Assembly (NCBI RefSeq): GCF_950295315.1
Contig: NC_080172.1
Span: 112,981,512-113,045,511, forward strand
Origin: Erinaceus europaeus
Taxonomy: Eukaryota; Chordata; Mammalia; Eulipotyphla; Erinaceidae
Reading direction: 5' to 3'
DNA: 64,000 nt
The notes below the pieces were generated by a model. The model was not told the DNA's origin, ran no database searches, and saw only the letters and a program-made list of their open reading frames with translations. The translations under genes were made by a program, and so were the position numbers. Position 1 is the first letter of the stretch. Every line of letters begins with the position of its first letter. Positions 41,773 through 53,475 of this stretch are shown here, piece after piece.

Positions 41773-42580
41773 CACTATGACCACAGACTGTGAGCTCAGA
41801 CTGACAGGGGTGCAGAGGTTACACAGGCTCCTGTGCTAAATATACATGAACATGGGCCATAGGTCAGATAGATGGGGTTTGCAGTTAATGATATCTATAT
41901 ACTTTTTCCATATTTGGGAGTTATTCTCTGCCCTGATCCAGCTTTCTAGTCCTATTCCCAACTCTGACACCATCTTCCCAGACAGTACCTTTAGCTCACC
42001 TGCATGTTAGCTGTCTGGCTCAGGCAAAAGTGAATAAAGACATAGGCCCCTTGGAATATACCCCAAATAGATTTCCTAGCTTCTTCTAACATGAAGACTC
42101 AAAATCTCATCTACTCTATTATTACCTTTAAGTTGCTGATTATTAAACAATTTGTTCTGCTTTCTATCTTAATGCTTTTTCAGCCACCAAGTTGTAGATG
42201 CCTCCATGACATCAATCTTACTTCCCTGAGCAGATGACCTCACCAATGTGCCCCTGAAACCCCACCTCCACAGAGCCCTACCCACTAGGAAAAGACAGAA
42301 ACAGCCTGGGAGTGTGGATCCACCTGCCAATGCCCATGTCCAGCAGAGTAGCAACTACGGAAGCCAGACCTCTCACCTTCTGCACCCCATAATGATCCTG
42401 GGTCCATGCTCCCAGACAGAAAAAGAATAGGAAAGCTTCCAATGGAGGGGATGGGATGTGAAACTCTGGTGTTGGGAATTATATGGAATTGTACCCCCCT
42501 CTTATCCCGCAATCTCGTCAATCATTATTAAGTCACTAATAAAAAGGTGGGGAATATAAAGAGAACAACAACAACAAAAA
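41773..42580 (+). mobile_element. L1-UTR1 copy
   Basis: From 'agactgtgagctcagactga' to 'cattattaagtcactaataa' and an A-rich tail. Orientation and subfamily match the copy at 40785. Confidence 0.85.
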
Positions 42581-42954
42581 TCCAAAAATAAAAAAAAATA
42601 AATTATGTAAAAAAGAGAGAAATACAGAATCCAGGATCTTATTATAATAGCTTGTCTTCTATATTTTAACCTAATTCCTAAGTAACTTATATACATGTAA
42701 AGATTTGAGAACATTAGTTCAGTGACTTGGTATTATATATAGTAACTTACAAAAAGTTTGGCAAAAAAAAAGTGAGAGTTTGGAGTGTATAAAAAAACAC
42801 CTTGGCAACTAATGAGGCATTAAGAGAGAACTAGTGAGTCTTTGCATCCCCCCCCAAGTTCTCCAGATGTGATATTGATGTTGACCTCCATTTAAGAATC
42901 AGAGACTTAAAACCACACAATCAGAAAATGAACCATCTTTTGGATAAATAATTA

Positions 42955-43166
42955 ATTTTTTTCAAATTTTTTATTTATTATTACATAGAGATAGAAATTG
43001 AGAAGGGAGAGGTAGATAGAGACAGTGAGAGATAGAGAGACACCTGCAACTCTACTTCATCACTTATGAAGCTTTCTCCCTGAAGCTGGGAACCACAGGC
43101 TTGAACCCAGTGTCCTTGGACATTGTATTGTGTGCACTTAACCAGGTGCACCGTTGCCTGGCCTCC
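42955..43166 (-). repeat. B-type SINE
   Basis: Inverted: 'tttattattacatagagata', 'cacctgcaactctacttcat', head 'cttaaccaggtgcaccgttg'. Confidence 0.85.
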
Positions 43167-44239
43167 AAAATGAACCACTTTTGTACTGAAGTCACCACTT
43201 GAACATTAGATTGAAATTCTAGAAGGAAAATTTCAGATGTAGAATTGAAGTTGAAGGACTAAAAATAAGATATCCTGGTGGTCAACATCTTACTCATTTC
43301 AAATATTGCAGAAGACTCTTAACCTTCCCTGGGGAAAACCAATCACTTCCAAGTGCTGCATTCCAAATAGAAATGTGGAAAGTATTTGCAATTTTGAGAT
43401 GAAAAGTAGATACAGTTTTCTCTGAGGTCAATAGTCTGTAGGAGGAAATGGGATATGAGTAAACATGCCTTTTTAAAAGATATAAAGACTCCTCAGGTGC
43501 AATGAATTTGTCTGTTCTGTGTTAGATAAGCTTTAATGCCCACCAGACTTTTTTCATATTTGGTAAATAGGAAATGACAATCTATTATGATTATTTTTTA
43601 ATCTTGTGGAGTGGTGGTGGGGGTAGGTGGGGACTGCATAGTGTCTAGGATCCTTGCATTTGGCTTGTGTTGTGTGAATAGTCTTCTAGCCTTTTTTTTG
43701 TTTGTATGCGCACATAGCAGAAATTGACTTTTCTTTTTCTCCAGTTCATTAAATTCAGTCATGGTGTTTATATCTAATCGGAGTGGTTTAAAATCTTTTT
43801 CGATAGCTTCACCTTTGAAAATCCACTGTAAGTTTTGTATAAATGTTAGCCTGGAGGCTGCAATTATAAGACAATTGCAAGGACAGAATGAACAATAGCA
43901 ATCTTGACTATTAAGAATCCTTTGACCTATACGAAGTACAGGTCTTGAAAAAGAGCAGAGTGCATTCTAATAAAAAAAAAAAACCTTTTCTTTTATTTAA
44001 TGAAAAAAGAAAAGAAACAAATCCATGGGATTTGTATGTCACATGGTGCAGCATTCCTATATTGTTATGTTTATATCTGTAGACCAAGTACCTTGAATTA
44101 CCCCTCACTGCTAACATGAAACAGAGCTGTTATATCTACAACTCCCAAGATTCTACAGTCTCCAGTCTTATTCTTTTCTCTTTCAAATGGCTTAAATAGT
44201 TAACGACAGCATAAAATAATAAAGATTTCTAGATTCTTG
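43167..44239. other. Unassigned AT-rich, CpG-poor sequence
   Basis: No gene or repeat recognised. CpG is very scarce, in contrast to the segment that follows. Confidence 0.4.
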
Positions 44240-44264
44240 AATGAGAGGTGGTCTCATTTGATGG

Positions 44265-44833
44265 AGAGTCATTCTTCTTCTTCTAGCGTTTGCCCTTCTT
44301 CCGTAGCCAGTCAACAGCGTCAGGTTGAGCCTGATGTAAAGTTTCGAGACCTCCTTTGAATCTGGAGAGGTGGCAGTCGTTGACTATGTGGGTCATAGTC
44401 TGTCTGTAGCCGCAGGGGCAGTTCGGGTCGTCTCTGGCTCCCCAGCGATGGAACATAGCGGCGCACTGGCCATGGCCTGTTCGATAGCGATTGAGGAGGG
44501 CCCAATCATAACATGCTAGGTCAAAGCCGGGTTGACGCTTGCAGGGGTCTGTGATGAGGTGTTTGTTCTTTACCTCAGTGACTGCCAACTCTGTTTCCAA
44601 GAGTCTGGAACAGAGAAGTTCAGTGTAGGCGTAGGGGACCAGATTGGGTGACGCAAGCATTGGGCAGGGTGGGCGAAGATATCCGCGTATATTGGCAGGT
44701 CCGGTCGAGCGTAGACGTGGGAAATGAACTTAGATGATGCCGCATCCTGACAAATATCTGGCGGGTCGATGTTGCTAAGAACTGGCAGCCATGGAACCGG
44801 GGTGGAACGGATGGTTACAGAAATTATCCTCAT
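44265..44833 (-). pseudogene. Non-LTR retrotransposon ORF C-terminus, invertebrate-like
   Basis: Two overlapping minus-strand frames (44833-44570, then 44660-44283) join across one frameshift near 44575 and together cover about 180 codons. The upstream one has 'WLPVLSNIDPP'; the downstream one has 'RQPGFDLACYDWALLNRYRT', then a zinc-knuckle-like 'CPCGYRQTMTHIVNDC', and ends near a terminal 'DAVDWLRKKGKR'. From memory, this motif order is the C-terminal tail of jockey/CR1-like or related non-LTR elements that are common in arthropods (including ticks) and cnidarians. It is neither L1 nor BovB as I know them. A GAA-rich tail (44269-44281) follows the stop. I count 29 CpG in about 540 bp, against about four in the preceding kilobase. 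No RT domain is present: it is 5'-truncated. No clear target duplication. Confidence 0.75.
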
Positions 44834-44834
44834 G

Positions 44835-45378
44835 GAGGAATATAATTTGTATCATCATTACATTTTGCAGATCAGAAGCATGTCTCTTGGAGACTCAAAT
44901 ATTTTCATTGCCTGGGCTAACACAGTCAGAAAATGGCTCAGGCAGGCTTCAAATCTGAGGGTCTGTTCTGAGTTAGTGATCTTAATTCCTAGTTATTCTG
45001 TGTGTTTTGGGTAGCCATTGGCTGGAAACTGACTTGCGTATGGGTAGTATATGAAAAAATATAGTAGGAGATATTAGTGGAGGGAAAATTAAGGGGAAGT
45101 AAAATAAACAAATAAACAAAAAGGTTATCTTAATAGATAAGAGGGGGGTAGAAACCAGTTATCAGTAGCCAAATTCTAACCTCCTGATAGGAGGGGTTTA
45201 AGTGAGGCTGACTCCCCTGCTCATCTTGTGGGCGGGTGGGTAGGGCACTGCAGAATGATAACTGGATTGATACTGTAGGTGCTGGAGGCCTCAGGGAGGG
45301 CTGGGTATCCTGAGGGAACTGAGATTAGAGGTGAGAATTGAAATAGGCACAGGAGTGAAGTAGATGAAGAGAACAAAG
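44835..45378. other. Unassigned unique sequence
   Basis: Nothing recognised. Confidence 0.4.
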
Positions 45379-45685
45379 GGGTCAGGCAGTGGTACACCTG
45401 CTTAACTGCACATAGTATGACACACAAGGACCAGCGTAAGGATCCAGGTTCAAGCCCCTTGCCCCCCACTTGCAGTGGGGGACACTTTATAAGAAGTGAA
45501 GCAAGTCCTCAGGTGTCTTTCTCTTCCTTTCCATTTTCTCCCTCTTCTCTCAATTTCTCTCTGTTAGGACAGAGAAATTTTTATTTTCCAATAAAGTGGA
45601 TAAAATAGCCACCAGGAGCAGTAGATTTTTAGTGCCTGCACTGAACCCCAGCAATAGCCCTGGAGGCAAAGAGAGAAAGAGAGAA
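45379..45685 (+). repeat. SINE with long tail
   Basis: Head 'gtcaggcagtggtacacctg', B box 'ggttcaagcccc', body, then long tail 'ccaggagcagtagattttta' and 'caatagccctggaggcaaag'. Confidence 0.85.
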
Positions 45686-45723
45686 TATGAGAAGAAAGAA
45701 CAGAATGTGTAATAAAATAAATA

Positions 45724-45950
45724 GGGTCCAGATGATGGCACACTTGGTTGAGTGCACATATTACTGTGTACAAGGACCTGGGTTTGAACCCCCCATTCCC
45801 ACCTGCAGGGGCAAAAGTTACACAGGCAATGAAGCAGTGCTGCATGCGTCTCCCTGTCTCTCTTCCTCTCTACCTCCCTTCCCCTCTCAATTTCTGGCTA
45901 TATCTATCCAATAAATAAATAAAGATGATACAGATTTAATAAAAATAAAA
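45724..45950 (+). repeat. B-type SINE
   Basis: Head 'gatggcacacttggttgagt', B box 'ggtttgaaccccc', tail 'tatccaataaataaataaag'. Confidence 0.88.
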
Positions 45951-47332
45951 TAAATTAAAGTGAATCAGCAAGTTGGGACATCTGGGAATATGAATACAAC
46001 CTTGACACTCCATGGTGTGCTTGCTTCTCCAATGGCAAATTCCTTTATCCAAAGGATACCACACTGGGCTTTAAGCTCTGTCTTTTCTTGATTGTGAACT
46101 GGAGCCCAGGTCACCTGCAGATACACAGCTTCTGCTGAGTCCTGTTCTCAAAGCAGCACTTGGGTCTAGTTGATACTTCTGATTTCCTGTTTGATGTTTG
46201 GAATGCTCTGCCCACTACTCCTCAGTCCCATTCGATGCACTGGCATCCCCTGGAAACCTAATGAGGCAGTTGCCATGGAAATGGGAGGATTTCCCTGTAG
46301 CGGATGCTAATGCTGGAGCTTCCCAAACCCTGTGCCTATTTCTCTCTGTTTGGTAAATTATTATCATTTAAATGAAACATATTAATTTATTTCATGTCAA
46401 TTAATTTGTATGTTAAGCTGCATGCTGGCTTCACCCTCCCTTCCCCCCAACACCCATTAATTAAATTGAAAGCACATCAGAGAAGGTTGTAATAGCTTCC
46501 AGCAAACTGCAATTATAATACTCTGCTCCTATGTAGAAAGTAATCAATGTCAGAATAATTGCTTTTCACAGGTCTATAGTCAGCTGTCTTGTCAGATAGT
46601 TAGCTTATAATTGTAACCATTTGGATCTTTAAAAATTAAAAGTGTTGCCCAAATACGGGAAGGGTAAACTGTGGATGCTAATGCAATGGGGTGCATTGCG
46701 GATATGCTTTTAAAAAATAGTGTTCCTTTCCAGTACCCAGCGACCTCTCTGAAAGGCTGGTACCCACCACCCTTGCAACTCTGCAGTGATAGCTTCAAAA
46801 ATCACAGCTCCCAAGGGGTTAGTCATAGAGCATAGTCAGACATACCAATGAGTTTGCCAGACCCCAGCTTTTGCTTTCCTCTGTTTTCTTTCTTTGTGGA
46901 ACGTGGGAAAACGGGCTCCTTCAAATGAGATTATGCTCCTAGAATTGGCCATTTGCCAAAGGGAAACCAGTGCTGTCAATCTTAATGTGAGCCCTGCTAA
47001 TCTTATTTGAGCAGCTTCTCTCTCCTCAAACATTCTGCACAGCTTCGAGCCCACACTGGCCTCTTACTCCAGACTTTGGGGCACAACTCTTTATATTTAG
47101 TGAAGACTCTGGGAAAGTGCACATAGGTAGATGCCGCGGACATTACCAATGGTCTGTCTCTTCATTCTGGCAGGAAGGTTGGCGAGTATGCACAGACAGC
47201 TGTAAGCGACCTAATCTGTTTCCCATAGGTTTGCCGGAGACCGGAACATGCTAAAGTCTAACAGCCGATGCTTTATCCAGGTAGATCTGCAGCTCAGATT
47301 CGATTACCATCTAGTAACTTGCCCATATCCAT
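45951..47332. promoter_or_regulatory. Repeat-free interval, candidate conserved regulatory DNA
   Basis: About 1.4 kb without any SINE, L1 or LTR, in a window where young SINEs occur roughly every kilobase. It contains an X-box-like GTTGCCATGGAAA (46269-46281; RFX-type) and clustered TAATTA/ATTAATT words (46366-46411 and 46456-46465), typical of homeodomain-bound enhancers. No splice-bounded exon is recognised. Function is inferred from sequence style only. Confidence 0.4.
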
Positions 47333-47345
47333 CAGTCATGTTTCT

Positions 47346-47707
47346 TTCTTTCTTTCTTTTTTTTTTCCCTCCAGGGTTATTGCTGGGCTTGGTTCCTGCA
47401 CCATGAATCCACCGCTCCTGGAGACCATTTTTCCCCCCTTTTGTTGCCCTTGTTGTTGTAGCCTCCTTGTGGTTATTATTGTTGCCATTGTTGATGCTGT
47501 TCGTTGTTGGACAGGACAGAGAGAAATGGAGAGAGGAGGGGAAGACAGAGAGGAGGAGAGAAAGACAGACACCTGCAGACCTGCTTCACCGCCTGTGAAG
47601 TGACTCCCCTGAAGGTGGGGAGCCAGGGGCTCGAACCGGGGTCCCAACGCAGGTCCCTGCGCTTTGCGCCACATCCGCTTAACCCACTGCGCCACCGCCC
47701 GACCCCC
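47346..47707 (-). repeat. A-type SINE, full length, 13-bp target duplication
   Basis: Complete inverted copy with long tail. CpG-rich head 'cccactgcgccaccgcccga'. Perfect flanks CAGTCATGTTTCT at 47333-47345 and 47708-47720. Among the youngest-looking SINEs in the window. Confidence 0.96.
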
Positions 47708-47947
47708 CAGTCATGTTTCTATGGTAACTTCTAAAGGGTTGAGAAGTAAGGAAGGAAAGTTTTCTCAGAGCTCATCTATACTAGAACTGAGACACAACTT
47801 CTTTATTATCAGGATATTTTTCAGTTAAAAAGAATTGCTAAGTTGTCATTTCTTTTGTTGATTTGTAGAAGTTTCTTTGGGCTTCTGCACTTAGTAGTAG
47901 AGATGTTTAGCTTCCAAAGTCATGCATTTTGTCTATAAGATCTTGCT

Positions 47948-48222
47948 CCTGGGGCAGTAGTGCAGCGGGTTAAGCACAGGTGGCTCAAAGTGCAACGGCC
48001 AGTGTAAGGATCCGGGTTTGAGCCCCCAGCTTCCCACCTACAGGGGAGTCACTTCACAAGTGGTGAAGCAGGTCTGCAGGTGTCTTTCTCTCCTCCTCTC
48101 TGTCTTCCCCTCCTCTTTCCACTTCTCTCTGTCCTATCCAACAGTAATAACTACAACAATAAAACAACAAGGGCAACTAAAGGGAATAAATAAATAAATA
48201 TTTTTAAAAAAAGATTAAAAAA
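47948..48222 (+). repeat. A-type SINE with 11-bp target duplication
   Basis: Head 'ggcagtagtgcagcgggtta', CAA tail. Flanks AAGATCTTGCT at 47937-47947 and 48223-48233. Confidence 0.94.
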
Positions 48223-48245
48223 AAGATCTTGCTTTCTTGCTCCTA

Positions 48246-48649
48246 ACTTAGATGTCCAACATCAGCTAAGTGGCTAAAAATATTGTATTATATATACATG
48301 ATGGAATACTACTCAACTGTTAAAAAAACAACAACAATGAAGTTGTCTCCTTTGCATCCTCTTGAATGAGATTTGAAGACACCATACTGAATGAGATAAG
48401 CCAAAAAGAGAAGGATAAAATGAGTTAAAATGATCTCACTTATTAGCAGGACTTAAGTAGGGACAGGGAGGGAGAACACAGAGTGAAAGATGGACTGTAT
48501 ATGGTGTATTGCACCAAAGCAAAGGACTATGGGGAAGAAGGATAGGAAGAAAAGTTTGGGGGCCTTTTACATAACGAAATACCATGCATATATCAGTGAT
48601 TGCACTGTAAAGCATTAACCCCCTCAATAAAAAGATGTTTAGACAAAAA
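48246..48649 (+). mobile_element. L1 3' end (L1-UTR2) with 10-bp target duplication
   Basis: Includes the last part of ORF2 ('tgatggaatactactcaact') and the UTR 'gtattgcaccaaagcaaagg' to 'cccctcaataaaaagatg'. Flanks CTTGCTCCTA at 48236-48245 and 48650-48659. It landed next to a SINE target site. Confidence 0.9.
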
Positions 48650-49342
48650 CTTGCTCCTACCTGCACTTTCCTATCATTTGCCATGGGGGTACGAAGGAAA
48701 AGACCCAGTAATGTCTACACAAAGCACACAGGTGTTTGTTTGCGCATGCTCTCTCTTTCTCTCTCTCACACACAAACACACGTGTGTACACGTCAGTCTT
48801 TGTTAAGTCACCAGTGCTTTTTCAGCTTGAGCAGGTAGATGTTTATTACCAGCATAAAAAGTTGCAGGGCATGAGGGTATCACAAGTTACTAAAGATTTA
48901 AGGGCAGGCTGCTAAAAAAAAAAGACTTCTAGATTCCAGATTTACAAGTATATGGGAGACTACCTGTTTTATATATGCAGGAAAAATGAATTTACAATCT
49001 CCTCTAAACCAGCCACTGTGCCTCTTGACCCCTCAGCAACTGTGGGCACTTAATGAATATTTATTTTAAGGTCTTGAATTTCTTTATGTCTTTGTACAAA
49101 CCTCTAATCTATTTTGTGCCCGCAGTTTTTCCTGACTTAAAAATAAATATAATACCTTCCTTCCTCCCTCTACAATATTTCAGGAACTCATTATAAAGTC
49201 AGTGTGGTACTTCCATATACTGGCTAACATGCTAGACTGTAGTATTCTTTTGGTCCCATTAGTACTATTTACTTACAATAATTTAGTTATAATTAACCAG
49301 TCTTTATTTCTTAGAGTTGGATTTGGAAGTGCATGATAAGAT

Positions 49343-49380
49343 ATGTGTGTGTGTGTATGTGTGTGTATGTGTGTGTGTGT
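49343..49380. repeat. (TG)n microsatellite, interrupted
   Basis: TG units with two TATG interruptions. Confidence 0.93.
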
Positions 49381-50289
49381 TATAAGTACATTACTAAATC
49401 AACCTCAAAAAAGGCCTATGTCAATATGTGCAAAAAATTACAATAGAGACAGGATTTTCAGAACAAATAATTTGTTTTGTTCTCTATTGTGAGGATTTCG
49501 GAGCTCATTTCTAGAGAGTGGTTTGTAATGGTCAGATAAAGGATATTCACTGAGGATGCAGGCTATCATCAATGATACATTTCATTCGTCATGTGGGCAG
49601 AGAGACTGGCTCCTTTGTTCTAGAACCACTTGAGGAAATTTTTGCTTTCACCTTTTCAAACTTTCAAGGAAAATGGGATGATATATTTCAGTACATGCAT
49701 AGCTGCTGCCTCTAAATAAAAAGCAGGAAGTTTTTCTTCTGTATTCAGTTCCATTGCAGGCTAGATTTTTGCCATACAATTTGAGAATAATAGAGTTGGG
49801 TTGTTATGGCAACGCATTCCATGTTGTAGTTTTGATATTGTGGCTGATTTTCTGACATTACTTTTATCTCAAGAATTGCAGAAAGTTTCTTGGAACTCTG
49901 CTTCAAGGGCATGAAGCTAACAGTGTTAGATGTAAGATGAAGTGTGTACACAGACTGCCTTCCTTCTTGGGCTTTGTCTGCAGATTGGAATTTCTGAGCC
50001 TCAGTGCTGGAGATAAAATTCTAAAGAAACTTGATTTTCTTGTCTAAAAAGCCATCTTTATATGTATGTAACACAATATGAATCATTGAACCAAATATTT
50101 TTCCCCCTAAAAAAAACATCATTTTCCAGTTTGGAACCTTGTGTTACGTTGGTAACACTGATCCTGTTATTTCCTTGGCTACTTCTATTTAGGCTCTTCT
50201 CTCAGAAAACTACATAAGATGCTCTCTGATCAGTCTAGTAGGGTTAGCAAGCACTTTTTTCCTTTAGAACATTGTCCAGTATGTGTTGA

Positions 50290-50510
50290 GTACTTCTTAA
50301 TATTAGATACCACTCTTGGTGCACCATACATATCTACAAACAATCCTGGTGTCAATTCTGTGAGATTACTAATATCTCTTATTATCTCTAGTTTTAGGTA
50401 GAGAGTCTATAGGGGTATAAAAAAGCAACATTATTTGCTCAAGGGCACATGAACAGGGATAGTAGAGACAGAGTTCAAACCTAGACCCTGCATCTTAACT
50501 ACTAGGCCTG
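50290..50510 (+). repeat. MIR-like ancient SINE
   Basis: 3'-half landmarks: 'tgctcaagggcacatgaaca', 'gagttcaaacctagaccctg', 'cttaactactaggcctgtag'. Confidence 0.65.
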
Positions 50511-52299
50511 TAGCTATTCATTCTGTCTCATCTATATCCATCAGCCTGTCTGTCATATACTTCTTGTTGAAATCACTACAGCAAACTTTTCAGCTTTTTC
50601 CTCTCTTTCTGTATGTTCCATTTCCAATTTGTTTGGCCTATGGCACCAGTGTGATTGCTATGAATTCCATCATAATTATACCCCACTCATCCTGGGTCAA
50701 CCCCTTTGGTAGACCCTCAATGCCTTCAGGATGTCATCCTAACTCCTTCGTATGCAGAAGACTCTAGTGCATTCTGGTCCTGCCTAAAATGATAGTGAGA
50801 ATGGCCACAATCTTGCTACTCACCAGAGCTGATATTTATTGGGAACACGCAAAAAGCCTTTTTTGCATGATGTTTGTTTCATTGCACTGTTGTGCAGATT
50901 GCTTCATTGGATCCTTCTACCAATACCAACTGCAGATGGAGAAGCATCAGCTGAGGGTGATGTGACGCTAGACTTTGGACTTCCAGTCACCTCACTATGT
51001 ACTCAGCAATATGAAATATCTCTGAAGGTTGGGTGTCTTTTCACCTCTGAACCTCTCCCTATCTAGCACTGTACTTGGTATGTGTGAAGATGTCTGTTAA
51101 GTGAATAGAAGAACTCACAGAGAATGCCGCAGTATTCAGAATAATGTATAACAGGGAGGGGAGTCAACCTAGTAAAATAAAAGCAATGAGAAGTCAGTTG
51201 TGGGGAAGGCTGACCGTGGAGGATGAGAAAAACCAGGGTTGGGCAAAGATAGCATCTGAGAATCATAGGTAGACAACTGGGCTTGTTTCCAACTTGATTC
51301 TAATAAAAGAATTAGATGGAAGAGTTACCAGTGGGATCTAGCGATAGACTATAAGGTTCTGAGTGCCCCAGATCTATGGCGAAGACCTCTTTGAAGTTCC
51401 TGGAGTTAGGAAAGACTGTACACTTACTTAGTTGTCTCTTTCCCACCTACTAGCTGAGTTTGGATTATAGGAATCCCCTTATTTGGGTAGAGCAAGACAA
51501 GAGTTTGACAAGAGATAAGTCTATAGGGGAAGTCTTGTGAAAAGCCTTGCCAAAGAGTTTGTGATTTTTCTTTTTTTTGGAAACCACAGGGAGCCCAGAG
51601 AAAGTGATTTAAATTACACAAATCCCCCCTTTGCTTAAATAGTCAAATCCAGCAGCTTTTGCGAAAACTTCTGGAAACCTCTAGTAAGTAGTCCAGGCGA
51701 AATTGAAATTGAAAACTTCCTCCTAGCAAAAGTGGTTTCTCTCTATTTTATCCCTCCAACACAGACATGAAAGATGCAGAATTTGTATGGGGGAAATAAA
51801 CCTGTGAAAGGGGCATTTAGTTCTTGATTAACCCAGCTCACATTTTGTCAGAGCTGGAACCAGCAGATTTGCACTTCCATCCAGGTAGAGCAGGGCAGTG
51901 GAGAAGAATGCACATGGAAATCTCTCAGCTGGAAGGATGTTAGGCTCAGCTAGGCTGTTTTGATTTTGTGTTTTTGGTTGTTAAACTGATTTATTAGCTA
52001 TCCTACAGATGTCATCTAAATGTAAATCTCTTCCACAAATAATATATAAAAGTTCCTTTTTCACCTTGCCTTTTCAAATAGCCTGTGTCAGGTAGCTGTA
52101 CAAAATTGCAAAGCTAGGCCTGGACCCATACCACAAAAGGAAAAAGAAATGTGTATCATCACTAGCTAATTTAAATGATGGTCAAGACAAGATGGTGTTT
52201 CCTTTTAGCTAATCTATATATTTATTTATTTTGCCCTGTGATTTCACAGAAATTGCCACCTCCCCACCCCACACACACACCGCCTCAGGAAACACCATC

Positions 52300-52720
52300 T
52301 AGCAGGACCAAATTGGTTCATTCTAATATTGCATCATTAAGGGAAGCGATTACTTTTTCATGGAGCCAAATTGGATTAATTATATGCATGCAGAGTATAC
52401 TTAACAAACGTTATAATTCAGAGGTGCTAAGCTGGGTCACACCCAATTTGGTTCTTTGTTTTTCCACTGAACAAGACGTTTGCCATTTATACTCTGAATT
52501 AAATGTGCTGCATTTGAAAATCCTAGTGGCCTATTGCTAGGCTTGTTTCTTTCTTCCTAGATTACATACATATTGCTGCTGATTACCATAGCGGAGTTCA
52601 AGCACAGCCAGAGGAGAGAGTTCATGGTTCATTGGGTGAATTTAATGCCCAAGGAGAATGCAAAATGCCATCGGTCCAATTATTCCGTGATTATCAGCCT
52701 GCACTATGTAATTAAGTGAC
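52300..52720. promoter_or_regulatory. Candidate conserved enhancer
   Basis: Repeat-free block with three CCAAATTGG/CCAATTTGG palindromic words (52308-52316, 52366-52374, inverted at 52443-52451), TTAATTA (52376-52382) and TAATTAAGTG (52709-52718, a homeodomain/NKX-like composite). The spacing and lack of repeats resemble conserved non-coding elements, but conservation cannot be tested here. Confidence 0.4.
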
Positions 52721-53475
52721 AAGGTCTGGCCTGCTGCCCTTTTCTTCACCCAGTAGGGACTGGGCAGAGACATTCAGTCCTGGTGATAGAATTGGCATTG
52801 TGGTGACGTCTCCATGGTATTGCACAGCTGGCTCTTACATTAGGTGAGAGATCACAGAGAACCAGCAATCTTGAATTTCCTTCAATATACCACCTGGGCT
52901 GAGCCTTGGCAAAATGATCACATCCTGACTGTCTCTTACCCCTCCGAAAGACCTTTTGTTCATTCTATTGTCAGGCCAGGAGGTGCAGACACACTGTTCT
53001 GTCTCCAAGGGTCCTAGACTCATGGGCAGGGCTGACAGGCAGGCAGCAATTTGACTGCAGTGTGATACGTCACTGCAGAGGAACCATGAGGCTGATGGGT
53101 AGGAATTTTAACTGACAAAAGTTAGCTAGTGGATGACACCTGAGCATGTACAGTTTCTGTAATGTCAAAGGCTTTGTTTCCATATGGCAGGAATAACATA
53201 GAATGTTCCTCAGGGAGGGAGTCCCCCATGTTCTCCAAATAACCTTAGAGGGTTACAACTCAAAGTAACTCACCTGTTCCCAAGTACAGATTTTGCCAGA
53301 TGGGGCAATTTTTCTCTGTTGCTCTCTCATTTTTTATTTTTGACTTTCTTATACATTCCCTCCCCCTGCAGTTAATGTTTCTGCCCATTTCTCAGATGTG
53401 CATATCTTCTGTGGAAGAAAAAAAAATCCCCATTATTTTTTGGCTTTTTAATTTTTTACATTTATTTATTTATTT

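Larger units (their letters stand above)
48660..53475. other. Largest repeat-poor interval (about 4.8 kb)
   Basis: No young SINE, L1 or LTR is seen across 4.8 kb. Only a TG run (49343-49380), one MIR-like copy and one more MIR/L2-like trace at about 50810-51000 are present. No exon recognised; the frames of 60-121 codons lack splice context and domains. Part of it looks like regulatory DNA (see 52300-52720). Confidence 0.5.

Noticed and set aside
44283..44660. Interpretation of the 125-codon frame as a host gene exon
   Set aside because: The continuation upstream requires a frameshift, the motif order is that of a retrotransposon C-terminus, and a GAA-rich tail follows the stop.
52175..52540. 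121-codon plus-strand frame in the repeat desert
   Set aside because: It crosses the CCAAATTGG cluster; no domain, no splice context. Regulatory DNA is a better explanation.
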